Positions 36,833 through 45,322 are shown, counted from the stretch's first letter. The stretch is DNA of 64,000 nucleotides from Aldehydirespirator sp965221605 (GCA_965221605.1 CBDCSK010000015.1:186001-250000); one strand, 5' to 3'. Numbers and translations are program-made. Notes: generated by a model not told the origin, from the sequence alone.

Positions 36833-37282
36833 TCAGCCCGGTACCGCTCCAGGGTCGTCCGCAGCCGGCTCGGAGTCCAGCAGCCGGCCCTCGAGGGCCG
36901 CGTCGACCTCTTCGGTCTTGTTCAACGCAGCGATCAGCGCCGTCAGCTTCAAGTTGATCTCGTCGACCTCGGCGAACCCGGCGTACATGGTGTCTTCGAG
37001 GCGGTCGATTCGGTTGTCGATGCTGTTGAGCACGAAGACGAGCATCGCCACCGAGAGGGTGGCAAACAGCGTGACGATGCCGGTGGCTATCACGGTTAGC
37101 ACCGGGTGGTCGCCGAGGATGGCCCAGCGACTGCGCCCGGTCCCGGCCGCGGCTGGCGCCGGAGCCGCAGCTGCGGGGGCCTCAGCGCTGGGGGCCGGGG
37201 CCTGGGCCTGGGCCTCTGCGGGTGGGGTTGGGGGTTGGGGCATTTGGGTCGCTTTGGTGATGTCGGGGGTGGTGGCGGTCAT
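36833..37282 (-). CDS. Membrane/coiled-coil paralog 1
   Basis: 149 residues. The N-terminus is Pro/Ala-rich (about 1-55), then the conserved GRSRWAILGDHPVLTVIATG leads into one membrane helix at about 60-82. A short coiled coil follows: NSIDNRIDRLEDTMYAGFAE and INLKLTALIAALNKTEEVD. The tail is acidic. Two paralogs are at 39237-39761 and 43451-43855. All three share the motif WA(I/V)LGDHP before the helix and LTALIAALN(K/R)T after it. The function is unknown. I chose the ATG at 37282 because GGGAGGCACCCG precedes it, as in paralog 2. It is convergent with the aldehyde dehydrogenase gene. Confidence 0.8.
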   Translation of the reverse strand: MTATTPDITKATQMPQPPTPPAEAQAQAPAPSAEAPAAAAPAPAAAGTGRSRWAILGDHPVLTVIATGIVTLFATLSVAMLVFVLNSIDNRIDRLEDTMYAGFAEVDEINLKLTALIAALNKTEEVDAALEGRLLDSEPAADDPGAVPG

Positions 37283-37327
37283 CGGGTGCCTCCCGGGGGT
37301 CCGGCGGCGGAAGGTTCTGTCGTGTCG

Positions 37328-37408
37328 TGTCGTGCTGGTTGGCGCACCGCTGACACCCGGTGGCAAGGTTCATGAAGGAACATATCAGCCCATACATTGT
37401 TATATCAA
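37328..37408 (-). promoter_or_regulatory. Shared promoter and leader of paralog 1
   Basis: On the minus strand TTGATA (37408-37403), an 18-base spacer and TATGTT (37384-37379) make a plausible promoter. The transcript then begins with a block of about 40 bases containing CACCGGGTGTCAGCGGTG and GCCAACCAGCACGAC, which is repeated almost exactly before paralogs 2 and 3. The block runs 37368-37328, roughly 50-85 bases before the start codon. Confidence 0.65.
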
Positions 37409-37726
37409 CCCGATGCACGATAAAACCCCACGGGACCCCCCGCCGACAGCCGATCCACGCCCCCGATCCGCCAAGTTTTGCCCCGTCACAAGCCTAAAGT
37501 TGCAAGAAGTTACGGTAAGGGTCTCAATAGTTACAAGCTCATTACATACACCCGTATACCATAACGGTCAGATTCTGCCCGGTGGTCGGCCCAATCATGC
37601 GGGAGGTATGGCGTTGACTCTTGAGCGGATCCAATCCGGACGCCCCTCACGGATGGTGCCGCCGATGACGTAAGGCGCCGCCTAAGTGGTGTCATTCGCT
37701 AGCGCCTCCCCCCGCAGGACGGCCCG
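37409..37726. other. Low-GC intergenic stretch with a possible 21-codon ORF
   Basis: Noticeably AT-richer around 37480-37570, with two GTTAC-containing half repeats near 37509 and 37531. A short plus-strand ORF (37608-37673, MALTLERIQSGRPSRM...) has an excellent GGGAGGT site. It could be a leader peptide for the lipoprotein gene 53 bases downstream or the stump of a lost gene. Nothing else is recognisable. Confidence 0.35.
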
Positions 37727-39204
37727 ATGAGCCGCGGTCACCGGATGGCTGCGCCGACGGCTGTGCTGGCGGCGGGGCTGTTGTTGCCGGCGTGCGGCGC
37801 GGCGGTGCTGGACGGCCCGGCGCCGTCGCTGCCGGCGGACCCGGGTGCGGCGCCCGACGCCGGCGGAGAGTCTGGGGGCGGAACGCCCTCCCCATCGACA
37901 GGCACGGCTGGGGACTCGGGGTCGGCTGCTGGGGAAACTTGGGGTCGGGGTCGGACTCGGCTGGGGACCCGGACTTGGACTCGGGGTCGGGCGCGGCTGG
38001 GGACTTGGGCTCGGGGTCGGACTTGGGCTCGGGATCGGCTGCAGACTCGGACTCGAACTCGGCTGCGGGCGCGGTTGGAGACTTGGGGTCGGGGACGACT
38101 GAGGGCTCGGGCTCGGCTGAGGGTTCGGGGACGGCTGGGGACGGCTCGGGCTCGGCTGCGGACCCGGGCTCGGTTGAGGCTCCGGAGGCTGCGTCGTTCT
38201 GGGCGGTGGCTCCGGTGGGGGAGGATCGTCTGCTGACGGAGCTGACCGCCGAGGTCGGACCCGGCGGCGTCATGCTGGCCTGGTCGGTGGACGAGGACCG
38301 GGCCGGTCGCATTGACGGGTTCTCTTGTGTGTTCCGCTCGCCGGGTCATCTGCGTCTCGGCGCGCCGGGTTCGGCGGGCACCAAGGCGCTGCTGCGCCCT
38401 GGCCCGGACCCCGCGGGGGGCTGGGAGCTGCGGCTGCACACCAGCTACCCGTTCGGCAGCGTCTACGCCTACGGCGCCGAGTATGTGGTGGCGGGCTGGG
38501 GCCGGCCCGGGCCGGGCGCGCTGCAGGCGGAGCTGTGGAACCGCACCGACTGTCCCCCCGCCGCCGACGGCCACGCCACCCACGACGTGGCGCTGGCCCT
38601 GTCGACCGACGCCGCCGGCGGCCGGGCCCTTCAGCACTCGGGCTACGGATGGTGCGCGGTGGCGCCGGTGGGGCTGTTCCCCGAGCGGGTGGTGGCCACC
38701 AAGGGCGGCCTGTCATACGGCGAGCCCGCCACCGCGGCCCCCGCCGCCGGAACCGTCTGGGCGGGCCGGGTCACCGGGCACCTGTTCTGGCAGCGCCAGC
38801 GGTGGGCGCTGGGCGGAGACACAACCCTCGAGTTCAGGTTGAGGGATGGCCGGAGCCACGTCAGCGGACGCATCGACAACACCGAGCTGGTCCCGCTGGA
38901 CCCCGACACTCTCGAACCCACCGGCCCGGCTTTGCGGTGGCGCTCGCTGACGCTCGACCCCGCCGCCGACGGGGCGTGGTCGGGGCAGGCAGGGGTCGGC
39001 CCGCCAGCCGATCAGGAGCCGCCGGCCATGCCGCCCGCCGACAGGTTCGAGGGCGACTGGCGGGCGGCCGCCTACGGCCCGGGCGCCTCGGAGGTCGCCG
39101 GGCGGCTGCGGCTGTGGACGCCGCTGGCCGGCGATGACGACCCTGCCGACGCCTGGCCCGCCCAGGCCGTACTGGTCGCTGGCTTCGGAGGCACGACCCG
39201 ATGA
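37727..39204 (+). CDS. Low-complexity lipoprotein, one base short
   Basis: Exported protein of unknown function. From ATG 37727 it reads a clear lipoprotein signal (TAVLAAGLLLPACGAA) and a Gly/Ser/Pro linker up to AGDSGSAAGE near 37935. The coding frame then continues one frame over as NLGSGSDSAGDPDLDSGSG, a repeat rich in Gly, Ser, Asp and Ala of about 85 residues. After it comes a folded part from FWAVAPVGEDRLL with few Cys and many Trp. One extra base in GGGGAAA (37931-37937) restores a single 492-residue protein. Phase variation in this repetitive tract is the alternative to sequencing error. It lies between paralogs 1 and 2, which are on the other strand. Confidence 0.7.
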
Positions 39205-39236
39205 GGCGCGGGCTGGTCTTGGGCCACCGTCACCGT

Positions 39237-39761
39237 CTAGCCCGGCGGGGCGCTGGGGTCGTCCACGGGGGGCTCGGAGTTCAGGAGCCGGCCCTCCATA
39301 GCGGCGTCGACCTGGTCGGTTCTGTTCAACGCGGCGATCAGCGCCGTCAGCTTCCGGTCGAGTTCGGCGATCTGCGTGGTCAGCCTAAGGTCGAGTTCGG
39401 CGATCTGCGTGGTCAGCCTAAGGTCGAGTTCGGCGATCTGCGTGGTCAGCCTAAGGTCGAGTTCGGCGAATCTCTCGTCGATCTTCTCGTCCTGCTCGGC
39501 GAAGCCGGCGTACATGGTGTCTTCGAGACTGTCGATGCGGTTGAGCACGTAGATGAGCAGCCCGACCGAGAGGGTGGCGAACAGCGTGACGATGCCGGTG
39601 GCTATCACGGTTAGCACCGGGTGGTCGCCGAGGATGGCCCAGCGGCTGCGCCCGGTCGTGGCTGGGGCCGCGGCTGCGGAAGCCTCGGCGGGGGCTTCGG
39701 GTGGGGTGGGGGTTGTGGGCATCTGGGCCGCTTCGGTGATGTTGGGGGTGGTGGCGGTCAT
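39237..39761 (-). CDS. Membrane/coiled-coil paralog 2 with 11-residue repeats
   Basis: 174 residues built like paralog 1: Pro/Ala-rich N-terminus, GRSRWAILGDHPVLTVIATG, one membrane helix at about 48-70, then RIDSLEDTMYAGFAEQDEKI. The coiled coil is lengthened by three perfect copies of ELDLRLTTQIA and one variant, ELDRKLTALIA. Eleven-residue periodicity is typical of hendecad, slightly right-handed coiled coils, so the protein likely forms a rod reaching away from the membrane. The ATG at 39761 has GGGAGGCACCCG. The function is unknown. Confidence 0.8.
   Translation of the reverse strand: MTATTPNITEAAQMPTTPTPPEAPAEASAAAAPATTGRSRWAILGDHPVLTVIATGIVTLFATLSVGLLIYVLNRIDSLEDTMYAGFAEQDEKIDERFAELDLRLTTQIAELDLRLTTQIAELDLRLTTQIAELDRKLTALIAALNRTDQVDAAMEGRLLNSEPPVDDPSAPPG
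39355..39469 (-). repeat. 33-bp tandem repeat in paralog 2
   Basis: About 3.5 head-to-tail copies of a 33-bp unit (39355-39387, 39388-39420, 39421-39453 and part of a fourth). They are identical apart from the first base. The unit encodes one 11-residue coiled-coil repeat, so copy-number change keeps frame and would lengthen or shorten the rod. The near-perfect identity implies recent expansion. Confidence 0.92.
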
Positions 39762-39790
39762 CGGGTGCCTCCCGGGGGTCCGGCGGGGCG

Positions 39791-39870
39791 TGTCGTGCTG
39801 GTTGGCGCACCGCTGACACCCGGTGGCGAGGCTTGTGATGAAACATACCAGACCATGCATTGTTATGCGA
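39791..39870 (-). promoter_or_regulatory. Shared promoter and leader of paralog 2
   Basis: The same arrangement as paralog 1: a -35-like TCGCAT (39870-39865), 17 bases, TATGTT (39847-39842), then the conserved leader block (39832-39791) with CACCGGGTGTCAGCGGTG. The spacer contains GCAT-N4-ATGC, a small palindrome that might be an operator. The divergent SLH protein gene starts at 39899, so the two promoters overlap. Confidence 0.65.
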
Positions 39871-39898
39871 CCTGGCGCACGAGGAGTGTGCGGGGGCT

Positions 39899-41718
39899 GT
39901 GAGGCGGCGGAAGCAGCGGGCTCGGGGGCGGAGCTGGGTGGCTGGCTTCATGGTGGTGGCGCTCCTGGCGACTATTGCGCCTGAGGCTGGGGCGCTGCAG
40001 GGCCTGCAGGTGCCGGGCCAGGTCACCGGGCTGGAGGCCGACACCACGGAGGGGTCGCTGGATGTGGATGTGGACTGGGACGACGTCGCCGGGGCGGCCG
40101 ACTACTGGGTGCGCTGGCGCGTCGCCGGCCCGGGCCAGGCGCTCAACGACGGGGTGAGGGTCTCGTCGTCGCAGGCCACCATCACCGTGGCCGACTACGG
40201 CTCGTGGGTGGTGCGCGTCGAGGCCTGCAACACCGCGGGCTGCGGACCGGCGCAGGCGCTGGAGTTCGACGTGACCGCCGCCCCCGGCGACGACACCGCA
40301 GCGGACGACACCGGTGAGGACGCCACGCGGGACGCCCCCGGCGAGGACCAGACCGTCGAGGACGACTCCGGCGACGATGAGACCGTGGAGGCTCCGGGCC
40401 GGCCGACGGGGATGTCGGTGGCATCGACCCGGTCGGCGACTTCATCGACGAGGGGACCGGCGAGACCATCATCATCGACGGCGCCCACTCCGGCAGCCTG
40501 CCCGTGACCGCCGTGGAGCTCGGGATCACCGACGACGACACCGCGTCCACCATCATCGCTTTGAGCGCCAGCCCGATCACCATCGACGAGACTGCCGGCG
40601 TCACGGCGGTCACCATCACCGCCACATTGGCCGGGGACGTGACCCGCAATCAGCCGACGACGGTCAGGCTGAACACGACGCTGGGCGGCGGCGCTCCGGC
40701 GGGCGACTACACGCAGGGCGGGACGCTGCCGTCCACCATCACGATCCCCGCCGGGGCGGCCTTCGGCAGCGGGTCGGGGCTCACCATCAACCCGACCAAC
40801 AACGGCGCCGAGGACGGCGTCAGGACCATCGAGGTGTCGGGCATGCTGGCCGGGTACAAGGTGCACGCCGCCACCATCAGCCTGGTCGACGACGACCTGA
40901 GCCTGCCGGGGGTGCCCGGCGAGTTCGCCGCCGTGCTGTCGGGCTCGAATGCGGCCCGGCTGACCTGGACCGAGCCGGCCGGCGTGACCGAGGACGACCC
41001 GATCCTCGCCTACCGGCTCGAGCGGCTAGCGGGGGAGGGCGACTGGGAGGTCGTGTCCGACACCATCGCCGCCACCGCGACCGGCCACACCGACAGCGGC
41101 CTCGCCTACGACACCATCCACTGGTGGCGGGTCTCCGCGCAGACCTCCGACGGCTGGGGCCCCGTCTCCGACACCGCGACGGTCACCACCCGCCCCCGGC
41201 CCCGTGGCGGCTTCGTCGTCGGCGGCGGTGGTGGCGGCGGGGGCGCCGTCGAGCCCGATCCGGAGGACCTGACCGAGGAGCAGCTGGCCCGGTCGGCCGC
41301 TCGGCGCTTCAACGATGTCGACGTCGACGACTACTACGCGGCCGCGGTGGGCTGGATGCTCGCCCACGAGATCACCGCCGGGTGCACCGAGGACTCCTTC
41401 TGCGCGCACGAACCGGCCACCCGCCAGCATTTCGTGACGTTCCTGTGGCGCGCCGCGGGCGGGCCCCAGCCCGAAAAGCCCGGCTCGCAGATCTTCGCCG
41501 ACGTCGAAGCCGGCGGCTACGCCGACAACGCCATCGGCTGGGCCCTCGAACAGGGCATCACCACCGGATGCGCCACCGACGACGACGGCCAACCCCTGTT
41601 CTGCCCCGGCGAATCCGCCACCAGAGCCCACGTAGCCGCCTTCCTATACAGAACCGCCACCACCCCCCAAAGCTGGGGCCAAAACAAAGGAATCCTAAGA
41701 CCCACCCCCGACCCCTAA
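39899..41718 (+). CDS. Secreted Fn3 / Calx-beta / SLH-repeat surface protein, one base short
   Basis: Exported protein of about 606 residues once one missing base is restored. The signal peptide is RRRKQRARGRSWVAGFMVVALLA... with cleavage near EAGA. An Fn3-like domain follows (VTGLEADTTEGSLDVDVDWD...VEACNTAGCGPA), then an acidic linker and a Calx-beta-like domain (SASPITIDETAGVTAVTITA). A second Fn3 domain, a run of nine glycines and two S-layer-homology-like repeats come next (FNDVDVDDYYAAAVGWM, FADVEAGGYADNAIGWAL). The first frame runs to about 40410; adding one G to GGGG at 40408-40411 gives GDVGGIDPVGDF and continues to the stop. The SLH part would anchor it to wall polymer. It starts at GTG 39899. 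Confidence 0.75.
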
Positions 41719-41732
41719 CCCCCACGACCCGC

Positions 41733-41748
41733 GCGAGGCGCACCTCGC
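41733..41748 (+). terminator. Hairpin after the SLH protein gene
   Basis: GCGAGG-CGCA-CCTCGC, a perfect six-bp stem with a four-base loop 15 bases after the stop codon. No T-run follows, so this is a plausible but weak terminator. Confidence 0.4.
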
Positions 41749-41847
41749 TAGCATGGCCGAGGCCGCTATTGGCAGCCCATTAGCCGTAGGAGGCCAGGGG
41801 CAGGGTGGGACGCTCCCTACCCCTCCACAGGGGGAGCATGCACAGGA

Positions 41848-42315
41848 ATGACGACCAGGCTCTATAGCGACGACGAACTCGATGCACTTCGTTCCATGCG
41901 GAAGCGGGTGACCAACCCGAAGGCCCGCTGGGTGACGAAGCCCGGTCATCACCAGCGCAACTTCAAACTCGCCGGGCTTGAGGGTGACGCAGCTCGCTTC
42001 GAGGTGTATCAGCGTCAGAACCAGTCCGACGAAAACGACTTCTCATGCGGCATCTCGTATATCCCGACAGGCCTTCGCCGGCTGACGCTGGCTCGCTACA
42101 ACGGCCCCAGTCAAATCCACGGCGACCTCAACTACGTTCCGCACATACATCGCACCACGGCAAGCGCCATCGCCGCCGGAAAGAAACCCGAGACCGAGGC
42201 CGACGAGACAGACCGGTTCACAACTCTGGATGGCGCTCTACGGTGCCTAATCCAGGACTTTCGACTCGAAGGGATCGCTCTAACGGATCCCGATGAACCG
42301 AGGCTTGCCCTATGA
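41848..42315 (+). CDS. DUF6978-like protein
   Basis: 155-residue soluble protein. The central RRLTLARYNGPSQIHGDLNY followed by VPHIHRTTASAIA resembles DUF6978, a family seen beside DUF1828 proteins in mobile or defence-type contexts. The N-terminus LYSDDELDALRSMRKRV is helical, and KARWVTKPGHHQRNFKL is basic. The function is unknown. It overlaps the next gene by four bases (ATGA), a common layout for a two-component toxin-antitoxin or defence pair. Codon use is less GC-biased than in housekeeping neighbours. Confidence 0.7.
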   Translation: MTTRLYSDDELDALRSMRKRVTNPKARWVTKPGHHQRNFKLAGLEGDAARFEVYQRQNQSDENDFSCGISYIPTGLRRLTLARYNGPSQIHGDLNYVPHIHRTTASAIAAGKKPETEADETDRFTTLDGALRCLIQDFRLEGIALTDPDEPRLAL

Positions 42316-43094
42316 CTCTTGATGTCGGCCGACTCCGAGAGTTGCTGTGTGAGCGCCTCTGTGAGGACGTGAGGGTCGATTCTCGTCCGGATGGTGACCT
42401 CGTGCTGCGAACGCACTTCGCGTTCCCTGACGGGGACGGCTATCCCCTGCACCTGTCTGAGGCACCCTCCGGCGGCCTTCGCCTATCGGACCGCGGCCAC
42501 ACCCTCATGCACATCAGCTACGAACACGACGTCGAAGCGTTCCTGACCGGAACACGGGGGATGCTGCTCGAGCGCATCGTTAACGAGAGCGGCATCGACC
42601 ATAACGACGGAGTCTTCTCCACCGATGTATCCCCGGAGAGACTGCCGGAAGCCGTCTTCAGCTTCGGGCAGGCATTGACGAGGATCTACGACCTCACGCT
42701 GCTCTCCCGCTCCAACGTTGGGTCAACCTTCTACGACGACCTCGCCGAGTGCCTCACAGGGTTCGTTGACGAAGACAAGATCCAGCGCGACTACCAGCCG
42801 GACGTCCCGAATGCTGAGGCATACCCAGTCGACTACCGGATCGAGGGCAAGAGCGATGTCCCGCTGTTCGTCTACGGGGTGCCCAACCGCGACAAGGCCC
42901 GGTTGACGACCATCATGTTGGGCTACTTCCACCGGCACAACATCGTGTTCGAGTCGGTCGTCGTCTTCGAGGACCAGACCGAGATTCCGAGAATCGACCT
43001 CGCGAGGCTCTCTGATGTAGCAGGCGACCAGATCTCATCTCTGGAATCGACCGAGGACCTCAATCGCAAGCTCGTGCGGCGAATAGCCGCCTAA
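42312..43094 (+). CDS. DUF1828/DUF1829 domain protein
   Basis: 260 residues. The first 90 match the DUF1828 pattern: VDSRPDGDLVLRTHFAFPDG, then LHLSEAPSGGLRLSDRGHTLMHIS. The last 120 fit DUF1829: YRIEGKSDVPLFVYGVPNRD, ARLTTIMLGYFHRHN and SVVVFEDQTEIPRIDLARL. The C-terminal half looks like a nuclease-type alpha/beta fold, but I cannot point to a catalytic set with confidence. It is coupled to the DUF6978-like gene. No gene between these and the flanking membrane paralog suggests another partner. Confidence 0.75.
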   Translation: MTLDVGRLRELLCERLCEDVRVDSRPDGDLVLRTHFAFPDGDGYPLHLSEAPSGGLRLSDRGHTLMHISYEHDVEAFLTGTRGMLLERIVNESGIDHNDGVFSTDVSPERLPEAVFSFGQALTRIYDLTLLSRSNVGSTFYDDLAECLTGFVDEDKIQRDYQPDVPNAEAYPVDYRIEGKSDVPLFVYGVPNRDKARLTTIMLGYFHRHNIVFESVVVFEDQTEIPRIDLARLSDVAGDQISSLESTEDLNRKLVRRIAA

Positions 43095-43326
43095 GAGCAG
43101 GTATCTGAAGGCGGGACCCGAAGAAGAAGGAGCGGGGGGCCGGCCCGCCTGAAGTCGGCTCGGTGGCCGAGTGCTCAGGTCTCCCTGCGCAGGCGGTGGA
43201 CTCCGCGCCCCCCGTCACCGTCAACGTAGCCGCGCCTCGTCCCTCGACCGGCGGGCCTATCTTGCCGACCCCGAGAAGTGGCCGCCTGTGCAGTCTCGTG
43301 GGTGGGGTTGGTGGCGTGGTGCTGGG
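43095..43326. other. Intergenic stretch before paralog 3
   Basis: About 230 bases with no convincing gene. A minus-strand frame across it reads Pro/Arg-rich sequence without family features. It probably only separates the DUF pair from the paralog 3 promoter. Confidence 0.4.
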
Positions 43327-43406
43327 TTGCATGATAGTGCATGGGGTATTACAGTGGACATTGAACCTTGCCACCGGGTGTCAGCGGTGAGCCAACCAGC
43401 ACGACA
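43327..43406 (+). promoter_or_regulatory. Shared promoter and leader of paralog 3
   Basis: Plus-strand counterpart of the blocks before paralogs 1 and 2. TTGCAT (43327-43332) aligns with their -35 region. CCTTGCCACCGGGTGTCAGC then GGTGAGCCAACCAGCACGAC (43367-43406) matches the conserved leader almost base for base. The -10 segment is less clear here (TATTAC at 43347, short spacing). Confidence 0.6.
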
Positions 43407-43450
43407 CTCCCCGACAGGATCCCTGCCGAGGACATCCGGGAGGCACTCCA

Positions 43451-43855
43451 GTGACCGCAACCGCCCCCTCAGCCGAAGCGACCCAGATGGCCCACACCCC
43501 CGACCCGCCAGCCGCCCCGCCCGCAGCGCTCGAGAAGGCCGCGGCCGCGGCTGGGGCCGGGGGCCGGCGGTGGGCGGTGCTCGGCGACCATCCGATCCAG
43601 ACCGGGTTTGCCACCCTCGCGGTGGCGCTGCTCGTCTTCTCGTTCGCCAGCATCGACAACCGCATCGACGATGTCCACAACCGCATCGACCGCCTCGAAG
43701 ACACCATGAACACGAGGTTCGCCGAGCAGGACGCCAAGATCGACGGACTCGACGCCAAGATCGACGAGATCAATTTGAAGCTGACGGCGCTGATCGCGGC
43801 GTTGAACAAGACCGGGGAGGTCGACGCCGCCATTCGGGGTTCGTTATTGCCGTAG
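43451..43855 (+). CDS. Membrane/coiled-coil paralog 3
   Basis: 134 residues, the most divergent of the three. Pro/Ala-rich start, GRRWAVLGDHPIQTGFATLA, membrane helix at about 50-68, then a run of I-D pairs (NRIDDVHNRIDRLEDTM, DAKIDGLDAKIDEINLKL). It ends with the family core LTALIAALNKTGEVDAAIRG but lacks the acidic tail. It starts with GTG after GGGAGGCAC. It sits downstream of the DUF6978-DUF1828/1829 pair on the same strand but has its own promoter block. Confidence 0.8.
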   Translation: MTATAPSAEATQMAHTPDPPAAPPAALEKAAAAAGAGGRRWAVLGDHPIQTGFATLAVALLVFSFASIDNRIDDVHNRIDRLEDTMNTRFAEQDAKIDGLDAKIDEINLKLTALIAALNKTGEVDAAIRGSLLP

Positions 43856-43874
43856 TTCTGCTCGCTCGAGGTGG

Positions 43875-44027
43875 GTGACCGATCAGCTCCGGCACTACGC
43901 GGCCCAGTCGACGAGGTCCTTCGCCGACCAGCTGCTGGCTGACGCAGCGCTGGCCGCACCCCAGCGCTTGGTGCCCGAGGGCGCCTTGGCGGTTGGCGAG
44001 CGGATGGAGCGATCGGCGCCGTGGTAG
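43875..44027 (+). other. Possible 50-codon ORF or gene remnant
   Basis: GTG-initiated frame VTDQLRHYAAQSTRSFADQL...ERMERSAPW with GC-rich third positions like a real gene. It has no recognisable family and no clear ribosome site. It may be the tail of a lost gene between paralog 3 and the PLP enzyme. Confidence 0.25.
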
Positions 44028-44083
44028 CACGCGGCGAGGTGTAGCGAAACCCTGCGCGTGAAGGTCGCGTCGCGGCGAGGTTC

Positions 44084-45256
44084 TCAGCGTCCCAACTCGG
44101 TCGTGACTGCTTCGGCTAGGCGGCGGTACTGGGACTCGTCGTTGTAGAGGTGCGCGGAGATGCGCAGCAGGCGCTGCGGGGGAGCGGGCCAGATGAAGAC
44201 CGGGACCTGGATGCGGTGCCGCTGCTCCAGCGCGGCCATCAGCGGGTCGAAGATCTCGGTGCCGGAGTGGTCGGCGGGCGGCACCGGCACTGAGGCGATG
44301 GCCCCGATCATCTCGTCGGGCGCGGGCGGGTCGATCCCCAGCGAGTCGAGCAGGACCCGCCGGCCGGACAGGCACAGATCGCGGATCGTTCGACGCACCC
44401 CGGGCCATCCGTCGGGGTGCATGGCCCCCACCGCGTCGAGCGCCACGGGCACCGTGAGCCAGGCGCTCGGGTCGTCGGTCCCGGTCCAGTCGAACTGGGC
44501 GTGGAGCCGGCCGCCGCCCGAGGGCCAGCCGCCGTTGTAGCCGTGGCTGATCACGGAGTGGTACATGTCGTCGCGCCGGTCGTCGCGCACCCACAGGAAC
44601 CCGGCGCCCTTGGCCGAGCACATCCACTTGTGGCAGTTGGCGGTCACATACGAAGCGCCCAGTTCCGACACGTTGAAGTCGATCATCCCGGGCGCGTGGG
44701 CCGCGTCGACCAGCACCCGCACGTCGGGCTCGACCTCGGCAGCGATCTCCGCCACCGGCATCACCAGGCCGGTCGCGGAGGTCACCGCGTCGATCAGCAG
44801 GATCCGGGTGCGCTCAGTGACCGCATCCAGCACTGCGTCGACGGCTTGACGGGACGACTCGATCGGGAACGGCACCCGGACCGCCGCCACCCTCGCTCCC
44901 GTCCGTGAGGCCGACACCTCCGCGGCGTTGCGGCAGGCGTTGTACTCGTGGTCGGTCACCAGGATCTCGTCGCCGGGCCCGAGGGTCGGCTCCAGCGAGC
45001 GCAGCACCGCGTTCACGCCCGCGGTGACGTTGTTGACGAACACCAGCCCGGCCTCGTCGCCGCCCACGAAGCCGGCCACCGCCCGGCGGGCCGAGTCGAG
45101 TTCGTCCTGGTACTCGCCGCCCAGGAAGTACCGCGTGGGGTTGGCCTCCATGCGGCTGCGCAGCCGCTGCTGGGCCTCCAGCACCGACGCCGGCGTCGCC
45201 CCGAACGACCCGTGGTTCAGGTGCAGCACACCCTCTTCGAGCACCCAGGGACCCAC
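44084..45256 (-). CDS. Class V aminotransferase / isopenicillin-N-epimerase-like PLP enzyme
   Basis: About 390-residue fold-type I PLP enzyme. HLNHGSFGATPASVLEAQ near the start, FVNNVTAGVNAVLRSL, ILVTDHEYNACRNA, ILLIDAVTSATGLVMPVAEI, VLVDAAHAPGMIDFNV and the PLP lysine in VTANCHKWMCSAKGAGFLWV. This set matches the epimerase/desulfurase-like group; the substrate is unknown and a role in beta-lactams is not implied. The start is uncertain. GTG 45256 gives the family's usual N-terminus; a TTG at 45319 would encode MKQLATSTVVNSFKIN from within the hairpin at 45276-45322 and has no ribosome site. Confidence 0.85.
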   Translation of the reverse strand: MGPWVLEEGVLHLNHGSFGATPASVLEAQQRLRSRMEANPTRYFLGGEYQDELDSARRAVAGFVGGDEAGLVFVNNVTAGVNAVLRSLEPTLGPGDEILVTDHEYNACRNAAEVSASRTGARVAAVRVPFPIESSRQAVDAVLDAVTERTRILLIDAVTSATGLVMPVAEIAAEVEPDVRVLVDAAHAPGMIDFNVSELGASYVTANCHKWMCSAKGAGFLWVRDDRRDDMYHSVISHGYNGGWPSGGGRLHAQFDWTGTDDPSAWLTVPVALDAVGAMHPDGWPGVRRTIRDLCLSGRRVLLDSLGIDPPAPDEMIGAIASVPVPPADHSGTEIFDPLMAALEQRHRIQVPVFIWPAPPQRLLRISAHLYNDESQYRRLAEAVTTELGR

Positions 45257-45275
45257 AGGTTCGCGAAGGCTATTG

Positions 45276-45322
45276 ATCTTGAATGAGTTAACCACCGTGG
45301 AGGTGGCTAACTGCTTCAAGAT
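45276..45322 (-). repeat. Hairpin family element at the 5' end of the PLP enzyme gene
   Basis: A 47-bp inverted repeat with 21-bp arms (45276-45296 and 45302-45322), 18 of 21 paired, loop GTGGA. The inner stem AGTTAACCACC matches the element at 60267-60317 (GGTTAACCACC), but the outer stem ATCTTGAA differs while staying paired. It could be an operator or leader hairpin for the downstream minus-strand gene. Confidence 0.78.

Noticed and set aside
36833..43855. Prophage or integrative element
   Set aside because: I found no integrase, capsid, portal, terminase or flanking attachment repeats. The shared blocks are promoters and leaders of paralogous genes.
44084..45319. Beta-lactam biosynthesis cluster suggested by the isopenicillin-N-epimerase-like gene
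   Set aside because: No ACV synthetase, IPNS or related gene is near. This PLP family is broad and mostly unrelated to beta-lactams.
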